From: Chitinophagaceae bacterium
Lineage (GTDB): Bacteria; Bacteroidota; Bacteroidia; Chitinophagales; Chitinophagaceae
NCBI GenBank assembly: GCA_016702745.1
Contig: JADJDJ010000002.1
Span: 1-64,000, forward strand
DNA length: 64,000 nucleotides
Reading direction: 5' to 3'
Every line of letters starts with the position of its first letter. The stretch's first letter is position 1. Below, piece by piece: positions 10,865 through 20,634 of the stretch. A program made the position numbers and the translations under genes. The notes under the pieces were generated by a model, which had not been told where the DNA came from, did no database searches, and saw nothing but the letters and a program-made list of their open reading frames with translations.

Positions 10865-13800
10865 ATTCTGATTTTTGAAAATATGTGTGGATACTGTTTT
10901 ACCAGGTCTGAGAGAGGTGTGCGGTAATGCCATACAACCACTTCATATCCTAAGTTCTCCACGCAAGCTCGCTTTTGTATATCTAACTTTTTTATTTCCT
11001 CCTGGTCATGATGAATACCATCACAGAATACACAAGCCTGCACCTCTGTTTCATAAAGAAAATCTGGGATCGTATTGCAACCCTTGGGCCGCAGATCATG
11101 CTGGTTCTTATCCGGCAACCGCAGCCTGTTGTCATAAAGGTACTTCAGCAACTGTGCTTCGGTTGTGGAAGTAGGATCAACTAAGTTGAGGAGGTACTGG
11201 TATTGTTGTTCGTAATCTGTAAAGCCGGTATTATGCTGAATCGTGTATTCCGCTTTTATCAGATTTTCAAGCCCGTCTTTAATATCGTACCGGCTGATAG
11301 ATTCGTGGTATTGCTGATTAAAATAGCTTAAAAGGTCGTGGTAAGACGACGCACCAAACTTTTCCTGTTCAACAACGGATTTATTAAAATGACAGATGTC
11401 ATAGGCGGTGGTCGCTATCTCTTTGAATACATCGGGCCTTTTCAGAATCTGCTTAAGAATACCCAAGCTTCCTTCGGCGGCTTCATAAATCATAATATTA
11501 GGCTCCATTGGATGACCCATGATTTCAGCTCCGATTTCTCTCGGTTCTACTTGAAACAGTTGTTCAATACCACGTTTGAGGGCGTATAATAATGTTACCG
11601 GGCCTGTCTCAGTATTAGCTAAATTCAAATTTTTAAGTGGTTTAATATAAATAGCATCAGCCGTATATTCTGTAAATAATTCAACATTCAACATGGAGAC
11701 GGGATTCGGCGCTCCGTTTATATTGTTTACAATGGAAGCTCTTTTCCATATTCCGGAGTTTTCTTCAATTAGAAAACCCTTCATCTCAGAGGTTTTCCAT
11801 TTCCTGTTTATTTTATAGAGTGAAACTGCTGGAAGAAAACTAATTTCAAGTAATGGCTCTCCGGCAAGTGTAGCCACCAGTCTCTGAACCTGTTTGAGAT
11901 TGCTCTTCATCGAGAAGAAGGTCTCAATTTCAAATCCTTCGCGTTGCCTTTCCTCTTCCTCACAGGTAATTCGCGCTTGTTCATCTGCTCTGCATTCGGA
12001 CAACTCAAGAAGATTTGTCAGAAGTTCACGGTTATTATCATTGCTTAACTCAATCTTTTCGTCAAAAGGATCCACATTCAGATCAAAATCGCCGTTTTTA
12101 TCGGTGAGAATGTAGCCTGTAGATAATGAAATTTTGGCACGGCTGAGCTGGTTGGCCATATCTGTGATAGGCATCCGTCCCGCCATAAATTTATTTCCCA
12201 TATAATAGAGTGAGTTTCTTGGACCAAACTCACGGATAGCCAAAGAACGGGGTCTAGAAATGTATTGCCCGTCATCATGAGGAACAAATAAACGAACAGG
12301 CAGACGTGTAAAATTAAATCCAGGAAGAAAGCCTTCAGATGCCAGGTACCGATATGGGTAAAATTCTGATTGTTGGTTGTTTCCGGTATCCTGCCCAGGT
12401 GGATTTCTTAATAAATCAATTTCTTTGAGCGCCAATCTTTTTCACGTCCTGCTGTTCTTTTCCTTTCACCTTTTGAAGGAATAGTTACATCATTTTCAAT
12501 TGCAGAAGCTCGTTGAATTGCCGCCATGGCGTTCTTATATAAAATCCTCCACCTGTCAAGACTTCTATCTAGGCGAAAAATTGATTCAGAAAGATTCCTG
12601 CGGATCCATTTTTCATTTAACCAGTCTCTTATACCTTCCTGATTTTTAAAATCCTTTACTGCATCCTGGAAAATCTTAACCAGTTTTTCTATCTGAACCT
12701 GAGTGATAGTGAGTTTTGCAATTACGCCACCTTTAAGTTTCAAAAAGTCCGTACCCAAAGTTTCTTCCACAAGAGCTGTAAGGGATTGATTTAAGTCTGA
12801 GATCCCTGCTTCTGCAAGAAAGAGACTATACAAGTGTCCCCTCAACAGCTCCTCATTTGAATAGTCTAGTTTGGGTGCCTGAACAATACCAGCTACCATG
12901 TCTAAGCGGTTTTGAAAATAGTGTTGGTCATGGGCTGATGTTGCAGCACAATAAGTAAATACAATAGCAGCCTGACCGCTTCTACCAGCTCTTCCGCTAC
13001 GCTGCGCATAATTTGCAGGATCTGGTGGTACATTCCGCATGTGTACGGCCATCAGATCGCTTATATCGATACCCAACTCCATCGTAGGTGAGCAACATAA
13101 CAGGCTAAATTTTCCATCACGGAAACCGTCTTCAAAATAAATCCGTTGATTATTCTTAAGCTGTCCGCTATGTTCCCCAGCCATAATTGGCTTAAGGGTA
13201 GAAAAGTCTGTTTTATAGAATTCCTGAAAGTACTTATTAATCTGAGGTGTCAGGGCTAAATACGAAGGGTTTTTCACCATATCTGGATAAAGAGTTTGTT
13301 CATTCCCCTTTTCCCAAATAATATAAGTTCCGTTAAGCCTGTATAACGGCACATCTGAAGCCTTGTCGTTTCTAACCAAAAAACCGGAAGAGGTAAGTTC
13401 ATTAAACAGTAATTCCATGAAACCCTCAAACTCAGCCGAATTTGCAAATCTGAAATTGATTGTATTAAACAAATAATTCTTTATAAAGCGGCCTGGTGCA
13501 CTTCTTGAACCCGCACTGATAATATATAAATTGTTTCTGCGGGCTGATGATGGAAGTATGCGAACATAATATGGGTAAAGAATTTTTTCATCTGCCGAAT
13601 AGAGCCAACTGGGCCTTAATGTTTCCCTGAATAACCTGTAATTCTTGTCAATTTCAGTAAGTTCAAGTGCACTAAATTGAATCGCGCTACTTTTCCTTAA
13701 ATAATCAAGCAACTGGAAAAAAATAACTTCAATTGATCTTCTGTTAGCCTTGAAAGAATCTGGTGGTTCTTCCACTTTTCACGGTTTACTTCATCATTCA

Positions 13801-15997
13801 GTGAGCGGTAACTGATATTGAGTAATCCGCATTGTTCAAGATTTGGAAGTATAACTCGCCAACCTCTTCTCAGGTCATGAATAATTTTATAGTATATAGC
13901 GTTTTTAATTGCTTTTATATTCTCATTATATTGATGTGATCCAGGATCTGCTTCCCGTAAAACAAACTCACTTATATTAATCCGAAGCTTATCAAATGTT
14001 TCATCGAGAATTGTACTATAATCTAATTGACTGTTTGAAAGAAGGGCCCTCCATATGGCAGATCGCAACTGTCCCACTTTAATAAAATCATTGAAGTGGC
14101 CGGATTGGAGGGCAGTATCTTGTCTGTTATCGGTAAAACTGAGTACTTTCTGTACTTCGGAATATAATCCTGCAAAATGCATTTGCCGGATCATTGAGAA
14201 AACAAGCACATTAGTTGATGTACTCCGCCCTTCTACACCAAGAGAAGAAAACATAGTACTTTCCTTTGTCTTAGAGTCGTATACGGTTCCAGAAGTAAAA
14301 TCAATATTTGAATTATATGGAATAAACCAGGCTTCAACAAACCCAGGTTTAAGTGTTTCGCTAGGATTACCAAATTCATTTACAAAAACCCTTTCTGGCA
14401 ATCTGTTTCTGTATTCGCGCTTTATCTGCGGGTTCCCGCTCTTGTCATATCGGATCCAGTTTTCAGGCAGGTTCTCCATATCACGTTGTTCGTCCCAGAA
14501 TGGATCACTTTTTTCTTGCTGAAGAACCAAATAACCTGCGTTAATTACTTCCTCATCATCTACATAGCGATTATAGGGCCTGGGAGCAAATCGATTATTT
14601 ATAGTATCATGTAAGACTGAATACAAGTCTGTACCTGTTATCCGACTGAATATGATCTGATAATAAGGCTTCGACCCTTTATCAGGACTTGTTCTGGAAA
14701 TAGCATCCAGTTGAATATCACGAATGTGATCAGCCTCTAAGGTTGCATATACCGAACCAGTCTGATTGATAAACTGATGTATCTTAAATGGGAAATATGT
14801 TTTCAGATAATTGAATGCCTGGGTTTTATTGAAAGCTTCAAGTGCCTGGAGGTAGGCAATAAATTTCACCATGCAATCATTAAGTTCCATGTTTGCAAAA
14901 GCCGCCAACTCAGTTACAATTTCATTGAAGGTTCTTGGCTTTGCACGGAAATATCGGTCTCCTTTTAACTCCAGGATGTTTTTTTCTTCAATCCAGATTG
15001 AAACGGGATGAAGTTTTATAGATTGTTCAGTAGTAAAATCAGGTTGCTTTAATAAAGCGGCCTTAACTTTTAGTGCATCGGGTTGCCCCTCAGTAACTTT
15101 ATCCAGGTATTCGCCGATTATTTGAGAGGTTTCAAAAGTATCAGCAAAAAATTGATTGGCTACTTCAGTAATTACTGCTTGCTGTTCGGCCCAGGTATTT
15201 CCGGTAGCCATTGTGGCTGAGGTTCCGATACATACAGGCTTCTGTTTACATTGCGCCTTTAGCTTTCTAATCAGTATTCCGACATCTGATCCCTGTCTGC
15301 CCCGGTAAGTGTGGAGTTCGTCGAATACAAGAAATGAAAGAGAGTTAAATATTTTATTCCTAAGATTTTCTTCAGCATTCCTAGTGAGGAGCAATTCCAA
15401 CATCACATAATTAGTGAGTAAAATATCGGGAGGTGTGGCAATAGTTGACTGTTTATCTTCAGTTGACTCTTGACCGGTATATTTCTTAAAAGTTACCGGG
15501 AATTCTCGGCCAGTATTATTTTTATACTTTTCTTTAAATTTTTCAAATTTCAAAAATTGCGAGTTAATCAAAGCATTCATCGGGTAGACGATGATTGCTT
15601 TTACACCTGTTCCAAAACTCTGCTTGGTAAACAGGTGGTTAAGTATAGTTGATATATAGGTCAGCGACTTACCGGAGCCAGTACCGGAAACAACAACAAA
15701 TCCTTTTCCATCTGCACCCTTTCTCAGCGCTTCTTCTTGATGCTGGTAAAGATTATATCCTTTAAAAATGTTATCAAGCTCAGGGTGAATGATTTTTTCA
15801 TCGTGAATCAGCTGCCGGAGACCGGCACCGGTTTTAAAACTCGGATTAAACTGGATCAATGGTTCTGGCCATAATTTGCCGTTTGTAATTTCTTCGTTAA
15901 CCCTATTGCGTATAAGCTGATTTTCAATGTTTACAAAGCTTTCGATATAGGCTTTGTAATCAGACATTATCTTAGTATGTAGGTCAAATACATTCAT
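10861..15997 (-). CDS. Helicase with DUF1998-like region and C-terminal nuclease-like domain (fused DrmAB-like), two frameshifts
   Basis: Reconstructed protein of 1712 aa from ATG 15997 (MNVFDLHTKI); the in-frame extension upstream is not conserved-looking. Lobe 1 has Walker A SGTGSGKS (residues 104-111) and DELH in FDELHTYRGRQGSDVG; lobe 2 has MELGIDISDL and QRSGRAGRSGQ. Downstream, a DUF1998-like region includes TLLYALKRGIEQLFQVEPREI and NIMIYEAAEGSLGIL. The last 100 residues (PDFLYETEVQACVFCDG, KKLDIQKRACVENLGYEVVVW) resemble the D...K..L...GY.V.....W pattern of Vsr/PD-(D/E)XK-like nucleases fused to helicases. Breaks occur at the A-run 13717-13723 and T-run 12438-12442; one extra base in each restores LKLFFFQLLDYLRK and REKRLALKEIDLLRN. 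DISARM normally splits helicase (drmA) and DUF1998 (drmB); here they are one chain. Confidence 0.85.
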
Positions 15998-16174
15998 ATA
16001 TATGAGTATAATAAAAGGCCAGCCCCGCACAGAGCCAGCCTTATACCCAAATATAAGCAGAGAACAGGAAACTTTTTGAGCCAAAAAGTCACCCTAACCG
16101 CTTTGCTTTACATTTAAAGAAAAGGCCATTCTCTAAAACGGCGAATAAAATCCATGCAATCAAAAGCAACCTAG

Positions 16175-16653
16175 CTACTTCCCCTTCCTCAACCTCTCCG
16201 CCACCCCATCATAATACTCCTGCGACAGTTTTTTTGTCCAGACCGTTGGCTGAGTGCCGTCATAAATGGCGAGGTAGGTCACTGAATTTTCTTTGGTTGA
16301 ACTATGCCAATGTTCGGTGTCTTTACTGCATTTAATTACATCCCCTTTTTAAGAATGACCGCTTCTTTCCCTCTTTCCTGATAATAGGCTTCTCCGTCTA
16401 CAATAATAAGCACCTGTACTGAATCATGCATATGCCAATCCAGGTTTGAGTTCGCCCCGAAAGTTGCCTTGGTAATATTATAGTCAAAACTAATATCCAC
16501 CTGCAAAATGCTGTTTAACCACGCTTCTCCGATATAGTGGTTGTTGGGTGCTTTTGCCTCTTCAGTCATATAGGAAGATGTCTTGTATTCGGGGGTTTGG
16601 GCAATACGCATAAAAGGAAGGCCGGCCAGTAAAAGTAATAAAATGGTTTTCAT
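16175..16653 (-). CDS. Secreted cupin-domain protein, one frameshift
   Basis: The protein starts MKTILLLLLAGLPFMRIAQT, a likely signal peptide. The mature part is a single cupin barrel: the first conserved motif contains DWHMHDSVQVLIIVDGEAYYQE and the second contains EHWHSSTKENSVTYLAIYDG, with histidines fit to bind a metal. The frame breaks at 16342-16350 (run of G then A on the coding strand); one extra G gives KKGDVIKCSKDTEHWH and a 159-aa protein ending at TAG 16175-16177. Such small secreted cupins (carboxymuconolactone-decarboxylase-associated type) have uncertain substrates. It is transcribed in the same direction as the defence operon but 178 nt upstream of it and has no visible link. 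Confidence 0.75.
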
Positions 16654-16943
16654 ATACTATATTTTACTTTTAATAAAATGGCGTTACAATATAGAAGTAT
16701 AACCCTTTTACTTTTTCCGCTCCCTTATTAACGAGAGATGCAGCTTTGAAAGCCTGGCTGAGATTGCACTTATTTGTAAATCAAAACCTGTTGCAGGCCG
16801 CGATAGAAAAAAAACATGAATTGTGAATGCCTGGTTCTTTTTACAGGCTGAAACAGTAGTCGCAAATTAATCGCCTCCAAAATCTTTGCTTATGGCATAC
16901 TATTACCGCTATTTAACAGTATAAGTGAGAGGGAATGCGCTGA

Positions 16944-17627
16944 TCATCGCATAAACAATTCCACCAACAACCAGCCAAAGGCCAATATAAAACTGATATA
17001 CTCCAGTGAACTAAATGGCGGACGCATCAGCAGGAAAAAACGTAAGGGCAGGTAAAATACACAAAGGCAAATTAAGGAAAGCAGCTGGGCGCCCATGAAA
17101 ACAGGCTGCCAATAGTGCATTGTCATTTTCAGCAGGCAGTATGCGAAGAAAAAGAAAATGGTGGTTACCAGAACGGTGATCACTTTTACAAGTGATCCTG
17201 TTGGCTGAATGCTTTTCTGGGGGGACATACCCATAACAACACTGGCAAGAAACGTTACAAAGTAAACCATCATACCTATAAAAAATCCCGTGTCTTTAAC
17301 ACCTAATGATTTTAAACCTGCGAAAGGTACCAGCCACCATAAAAATCCGAGACAGGAAATAAAAACACAAAGGCCTATTAGTGCAGATTGAAACCCGTTG
17401 AGTGATTTACGGTATTTTGTGATCGTTGTTTCATCTGCATACATGGAAAAAAAACTAAAGCAGCCTAATCCTATAGCAGCGATATTCAGGATCATGAGTA
17501 TAGAAGCAGAAAGGGCAGGATGATGCAATTGCCAGTCGATCATCGGGTTCGTCAAAAAATAAAGCAGCATGATGGCCAGATCAGGAATCAACTTTGAAAG
17601 AATATCTCCGCTTTTATTTGCAGTCAC
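16944..17627 (-). CDS. Polytopic membrane protein of unknown function
   Basis: The 227-aa product has about six hydrophobic segments, for example DLAIMLLYFLTNPMI, SILMILNIAAIGLGCFSFF, ALIGLCVFISCLGFLWWLV, GFFIGMMVYFVTFLASVVMGM, VITVLVTTIFFFFAYCLL and LLSLICLCVFYLPLRFFLL. No catalytic motif is visible and I do not recognise a family. It ends in LVELFMR at a TAA near 16944. The flanking 290 nt towards the cupin gene hold nothing I can identify. Start MTANKSGD is the first ATG and gives a short hydrophilic N-terminus. Confidence 0.7.
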   Translation of the reverse strand: MTANKSGDILSKLIPDLAIMLLYFLTNPMIDWQLHHPALSASILMILNIAAIGLGCFSFFSMYADETTITKYRKSLNGFQSALIGLCVFISCLGFLWWLVPFAGLKSLGVKDTGFFIGMMVYFVTFLASVVMGMSPQKSIQPTGSLVKVITVLVTTIFFFFAYCLLKMTMHYWQPVFMGAQLLSLICLCVFYLPLRFFLLMRPPFSSLEYISFILAFGWLLVELFMR

Positions 17628-17754
17628 TAAACGTATTTAAAATATAACAGGGTCCGATTTACAATTACAAGAACAAGTGTACGCCAAAGTATGAAAATTT
17701 GAAGAGACGGGCGGATCCCCGGATTAATGTTATCAGATTCTCGTTTTAATCAAA

Positions 17755-17783
17755 CAAAAAAGCCCCGTATTTCTGTGAGGCTT
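17755..17783 (-). terminator. Rho-independent terminator of the broken tRNA-Asn copy
   Basis: On the minus strand the sequence reads AAGCCTCACAGAAATACGGG followed by GCTTTTTT: a GC-rich hairpin and T-run just after the pseudo-tRNA. It is near-identical to the terminator after the intact tRNA (17903-17930), showing that the two tRNA units arose by tandem duplication. Confidence 0.75.
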
Positions 17784-17787
17784 CTCG

Positions 17788-17891
17788 CTACACCTGTTGG
17801 TTCCGATAACTATCGGAATGAACCAACGACCCTCTGATTAACAGTCAGATGCTCTAACCATCCCGATAGCTATCAGGAGAGCTAAGGAGGC
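17788..17891 (-). pseudogene. tRNA-Asn(GTT) pseudogene invaded by two 18-bp palindromes
   Basis: This unit aligns base by base to the intact tRNA-Asn next door but is 30 nt longer. In the T-arm the triplet ACT (plus strand) is replaced by TTCCGATAACTATCGGAA (17801-17818), and in the D-arm the corresponding ACT is replaced by TCCCGATAGCTATCAGGA (17861-17878). The anticodon arm with GTT is unchanged. The T-loop consensus is destroyed and the acceptor stem carries mismatches, so a working tRNA is unlikely. A third copy of the palindrome, perfect over 18 bp, lies at 36475-36492. Confidence 0.85.
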
Positions 17892-17902
17892 ATTCCTAAA
17901 AT

Positions 17903-17930
17903 AAAAAAGCCCCACATTGCTGTGAGGCTT
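17903..17930 (-). terminator. Rho-independent terminator of tRNA-Asn
   Basis: On the minus strand: AAGCCTCACAGCAATGTGGG then GCTTTTTT. Perfect hairpin with T-run, 4 nt after the tRNA 3' end. Confidence 0.85.
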
Positions 17931-17934
17931 CTCG

Positions 17935-18008
17935 CTCCCCCTGTTGGACTTGAACCAACGACCCTCTGATTAACAGTCAGATGCTCTAACCAACTGAGCT
18001 AAGGAGGA
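17935..18008 (-). tRNA. tRNA-Asn (anticodon GTT)
   Basis: The minus strand folds as a complete cloverleaf of 74 nt: acceptor TCCTCCT/AGGGGGA, D-arm AGCTC-AGTTGGTTA-GAGC, anticodon arm with CTGTTAA (GTT), T-arm GTTGG-TTCAAGT-CCAAC, discriminator G. No CCA is encoded. A strong terminator follows. It is the second unit of a tandem duplication whose other copy is broken. Confidence 0.95.
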
Positions 18009-18016
18009 ATTTTTTG

Positions 18017-18055
18017 CAGTCTGTCAGTCGACAGTCTTCAGTCTTCAGTCAACAG
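18017..18055. repeat. Degenerate heptamer-like repeat (GTCAGTC/AGTCTTC family)
   Basis: Short run of repeated CAGTC and AGTCTTC units between the tRNA and the mtfA-like gene. Related degenerate runs built on GACTGT/GACTAA words occur at 38780-38815 and 41390-41455, always in spacers. Confidence 0.6.
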
Positions 18056-18190
18056 CCCCCGTGAAAAATCAAGGTTGGGAGCTATTTTGGCGACGATTGA
18101 GACCGGCGACCCCCTTAAGGGGCAGCAAAAATAGGAAGTTTCAGGGTTTTAGGGAAAATAAAACCAGGGAAATTTTGGATTTTTGGGGTA

Positions 18191-18982
18191 ATGGATGCCC
18201 TGATTATCACATTAGTATGCCTGGCCGCCCTGGCACTGACCCTGCCCTGGGTATTTGGGAGGAAAAAACCGGCAACGGCCCCCCGGCCCATGCCCGATTC
18301 CTGGAAAGCCATCCTGGAAAGAGATATCCCCTTTTACCAGGCACTGACCCCCGCCCGCAAGGCGGAATTCGAATCCAGAATGATGCATTTCCTGGCTACC
18401 ACCCGGATCACCGGGGTGCAAACCAGCGTGGAAGAAATAGATCATATCTATATAGCCGCCAGCGCCATCATCCCCATCTTTGGCTTCCCCCAATGGGAAT
18501 ACCATAACCTCCATGAAGTACTGCTCTACCCCGATGCCTTTAATCATGATTACCAGCTGGCCGGGGCCAACCGCTCTGTGCTGGGTATGGTGGGCAACGG
18601 ACCCCTCAATAACCTGATGCTGCTCTCCCAGCATGAACTCAGACAGGCATTCATTAATAAAACCGGTAAAAGCAATACCGCCATCCATGAGTTCGTCCAC
18701 CTGATCGATCAAACCGATGGGAGCATTGATGGGATACCGGAATACTTTCTCGATAAACAATATGTACTGCCCTGGTTGAAACTGGTGAAAGAATCAATAG
18801 AGAATATCGAACAAAACCGGTCGGATATCAATCCCTATGCGATGACGAATGAAGCTGAGTTTTTTGCCGTGGCGGCGGAGTATTTTTTTGAGAGACCGGA
18901 GCTGCTGAAGAGTAAACATCCGGGGTTGTATGAGGTGATGGGGAGGATATTTCGGTATGATGGTTTTGAGAAGCAAAGTTGA
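18191..18982 (+). CDS. MtfA-family zinc peptidase with N-terminal membrane anchor
   Basis: The 263-aa protein begins with a hydrophobic anchor (MDALIITLVCLAALALTLPWVFG) followed by a proline-rich link. The body contains the zincin motif AIHEFVHLID (about residues 157-166) with HExxH as HEFVH, a downstream NEAEFFAVAAEYFFE supplying the third ligand, and RMMHFLATTRITGV near residue 65, the layout of the MtfA (DgsA anti-repressor) peptidase family. E. coli MtfA titrates the glucose repressor Mlc; here the partner is unknown and no Mlc is in the window. The start ATG 18191 gives the clear membrane segment. Longer frames upstream overlap repeat DNA and are rejected. Confidence 0.85.
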   Translation: MDALIITLVCLAALALTLPWVFGRKKPATAPRPMPDSWKAILERDIPFYQALTPARKAEFESRMMHFLATTRITGVQTSVEEIDHIYIAASAIIPIFGFPQWEYHNLHEVLLYPDAFNHDYQLAGANRSVLGMVGNGPLNNLMLLSQHELRQAFINKTGKSNTAIHEFVHLIDQTDGSIDGIPEYFLDKQYVLPWLKLVKESIENIEQNRSDINPYAMTNEAEFFAVAAEYFFERPELLKSKHPGLYEVMGRIFRYDGFEKQS

Positions 18983-19380
18983 GAGAGAGATTTCACCGCG
19001 GAGAACAAGAGAGCGCGGAGGTTTCGCAGAGGGATTTAAACGGAATTTTGCGCCCTTAGCGGTCTTGGCGGGAGAGATTAATTCGGGTAATGATTTTTGC
19101 TTCGCTCGAAGAGTCCTTTGGACAAAATAGAGAGAGGAACACGGATGAAACGGATTGAACGGATCTAAACGGATTTTGATTTTGCTTCGCTCGAAGAGTC
19201 CTTTGGACAAAAATAAAATGGGAACGCGGACGCCGTCGGCCAAAGCCTATGGCGGCGGACGATGACGCGGATTGAGCGGATTTAAACGGATTTTTCTTTG
19301 TGTGCTTTGTGCCTTTGTGGGAGAAATTCACCGCAGAGAACAAGAGAGCGCGGAGGCTTCGCAGAGGTTTAACCGCAAAG
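18983..19380. repeat. Block of dispersed repeats (CACCGCAGAGAA / GCTTCGCTCGAAGAGTCC / ACACGGATGAAACGG families)
   Basis: No credible gene. The block mixes several repeat words that recur elsewhere in the window: CACCGCGGAGAACAAGAGAG at 18996 and CACCGCAGAGAACAAGAGAG at 19329; the GCTTCGCTCGAAGAGTCCTT unit at about 19091-19128 and 19178-19213; GAACACGGATGAAACGGATT near 19138. At 19231-19262 a 32-nt GC-rich insert interrupts the last unit. The block ends in TTTAACCGCAAAG, where the IS110 element is inserted. Confidence 0.8.
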
Positions 19381-19399
19381 ACCTTTAGTTCCAAAATGT

Positions 19400-19575
19400 A
19401 TTCATTCAAATATTTAGTCAGAAATTAGAAGAAGAAGCGGGGTGAACCTGGCGAAGACATGAGCTATTAGACTCCACTTGCGTATTGGTCCCCACTTCTT
19501 CTTTAACTCGTTGACATGCTCCGTTTAGAATTTCAGACATAGTAGGTCTGTTAAAGGTCTTGGAGATGTTCAACA
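19400..19575 (+). ncRNA. Candidate bridge RNA of the IS110 element
   Basis: Two stem-loops lie in the noncoding left end. Stem 1 pairs 19428-19442 with 19490-19504 (14 pairs, one mismatch) and encloses GCGAAGAC (19451-19458), equal to the left target GCAAAGAC with one G-T wobble, and TTGCGT (19478-19483), complementary to the right target ACGCAA. Stem 2 pairs 19514-19522 with 19562-19569, has an inner hairpin CAGAC/GTCTG (19534-19550), and encloses TTAGAAT (19525-19531), equal to the right IS end, and TAAAGGT (19552-19558), complementary to ACCTTTA at the left IS end. The order target loop then donor loop, and left guide then right guide in each, is that described for IS621. Exact RNA ends are unknown. 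Confidence 0.8.
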
Positions 19576-19593
19576 ACAAAACTGATTAAAGTT

Positions 19594-20572
19594 ATGAAGG
19601 AAAAACAAATTTTGGCTATCGATGTCTCAAAGCGCAGCCTGGACATCTGTGTAAGGCCAGCCGGAACGACCTTTAAGATCAGCAATGATCTGTCCGGGTT
19701 TAAAGTATTGACAGCTGCGATTAGTCCAGATCTTGACCCACTGGTAGTTATGGAACACACGGGTCTTTATTCTTTTCAATTAGAGAAGTACCTGGAAGGG
19801 CAAGGGGTACCTTATTGTAAGATCCCTGCACTTGAAATCAAGCGCTCCAATGGGTTGGTTCGGGGCAAGAACGACAAGATCGATTCCGTACGGATCGCCG
19901 AGTATGCCTGGCTTAGGCGGACACAACTCGTACCGACCCCAAAAACCACAGAAAAAGTGACAAGGCTTAACCAGCTACTGTCTCTGAGAGCTAAGCTGGT
20001 AAAGGATTGTGGCGGTTACAAAGCTCGGATTAAAGAGATGCTTGATACAGAGCTGATCAGCAAATCTGATCTGATTTACAAGTTACAAAGGACTGTTATG
20101 ACAACCCTGAACAGCCAAATCCAAAAGGTTGAGAAAGAGATTGAAGTACTCATTGAAACTGACCCGGAGTTAAAGAAAAACTTTGATCTGATCAGGACGA
20201 TCAAAGGAGTAGGTAAAATCGTAGCAGCAAGAATGCTGGCTGTGACCAGTAATTTTAAAAAGTTCAGCAATGCCAGAAAGTTTAACTGCTATGCCGGTCT
20301 GGCCCCTTTTAAACATGAAAGCGGAACCAGCATCCGGGGACGATCAAGGGTAAGTCATCTGGCAAACAAAGAGATTAAAACAGTCCTAAACCTGGCGGCA
20401 TTTTGTGCCATCCGCTGTAACCAAGAGCTTAAAATTTACTATGAAAAAAGAGTATCAGAAGGAATGAAAAAAAATGAGTTGCATAAACATCATCAGAGCA
20501 AAAATTGTCGGACGAATATTTGCCGTGGTCAAACGCCAGACTCCATATGATGCACAGACCCTGGCAGCATAA
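19594..20572 (+). CDS. IS110-family DEDD transposase (serine-assisted), one frameshift
   Basis: N-terminal DEDD RuvC-like domain: D in LAIDVSKRS (residue 10), E in VVMEHTGLY, then DKIDSVRIAEYA with the last two acidic residues. A central coiled-coil (about residues 110-200) follows, then the C-terminal Tnp20 domain with IKGVGKIVAARMLA and YAGLAPFKHESGTSIRGRSRV, which holds the catalytic serine. The eight-A run 20467-20474 shifts the frame: read as is, the protein ends at 20550 with an unrelated tail; with one A fewer it continues MSCINIIRAKIVGRIFAVVK to TAA 20570-20572, 325 aa, the normal IS110 C-terminus. Whether the copy is really inactive depends on that one base. Confidence 0.88.
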
Positions 20573-20634
20573 TTAATCCGGGCCTGTAAAACTAAAAAAA
20601 AAGAAAATTTGGCCGAATATTGAACTTAGAATAC

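Larger units (their letters stand above)
19383..20634 (+). mobile_element. IS110-family insertion sequence inserted in a CCGCAAAGACGCAATGACGC repeat
   Basis: The element is about 1252 bp. It has a single DEDD transposase gene, a roughly 210-nt noncoding left end, a short right end and no terminal inverted repeats, as expected for IS110. Boundaries follow from the flanks: left flank AACCGCAAAG then AC, right flank AC then GCAATGACGCAAAGG. Removing the element and one AC rebuilds CCGCAAAGACGCAATGACGC, which is present intact at 60628-60647. The shared core dinucleotide is therefore AC. The ends are AC-CTTTAGTTCC on the left and GAACTTAGAAT-AC on the right. Confidence 0.88.

Noticed and set aside
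16654..16943. Hidden small gene between the cupin and membrane protein genes
   Set aside because: No frame with a plausible start, motif or membrane segment was seen.
17788..18008. tRNA-Asn pair as an att site of an integrated island
   Set aside because: The second copy is a full-length tandem duplicate with its own terminator, not a short 3'-end repeat, and no integrase gene is in the window.
18061..18507. Plus-strand frame over the start of the mtfA-like gene
   Set aside because: It overlaps the zinc peptidase in another frame, begins in heptamer repeat DNA and shows no domain.
20467..20474. Programmed frameshift in the IS110 transposase at the A-run
   Set aside because: IS110 elements are not known to use frameshifting, and many other genes in the window show similar one-base run-length changes; an assembly error is simpler.
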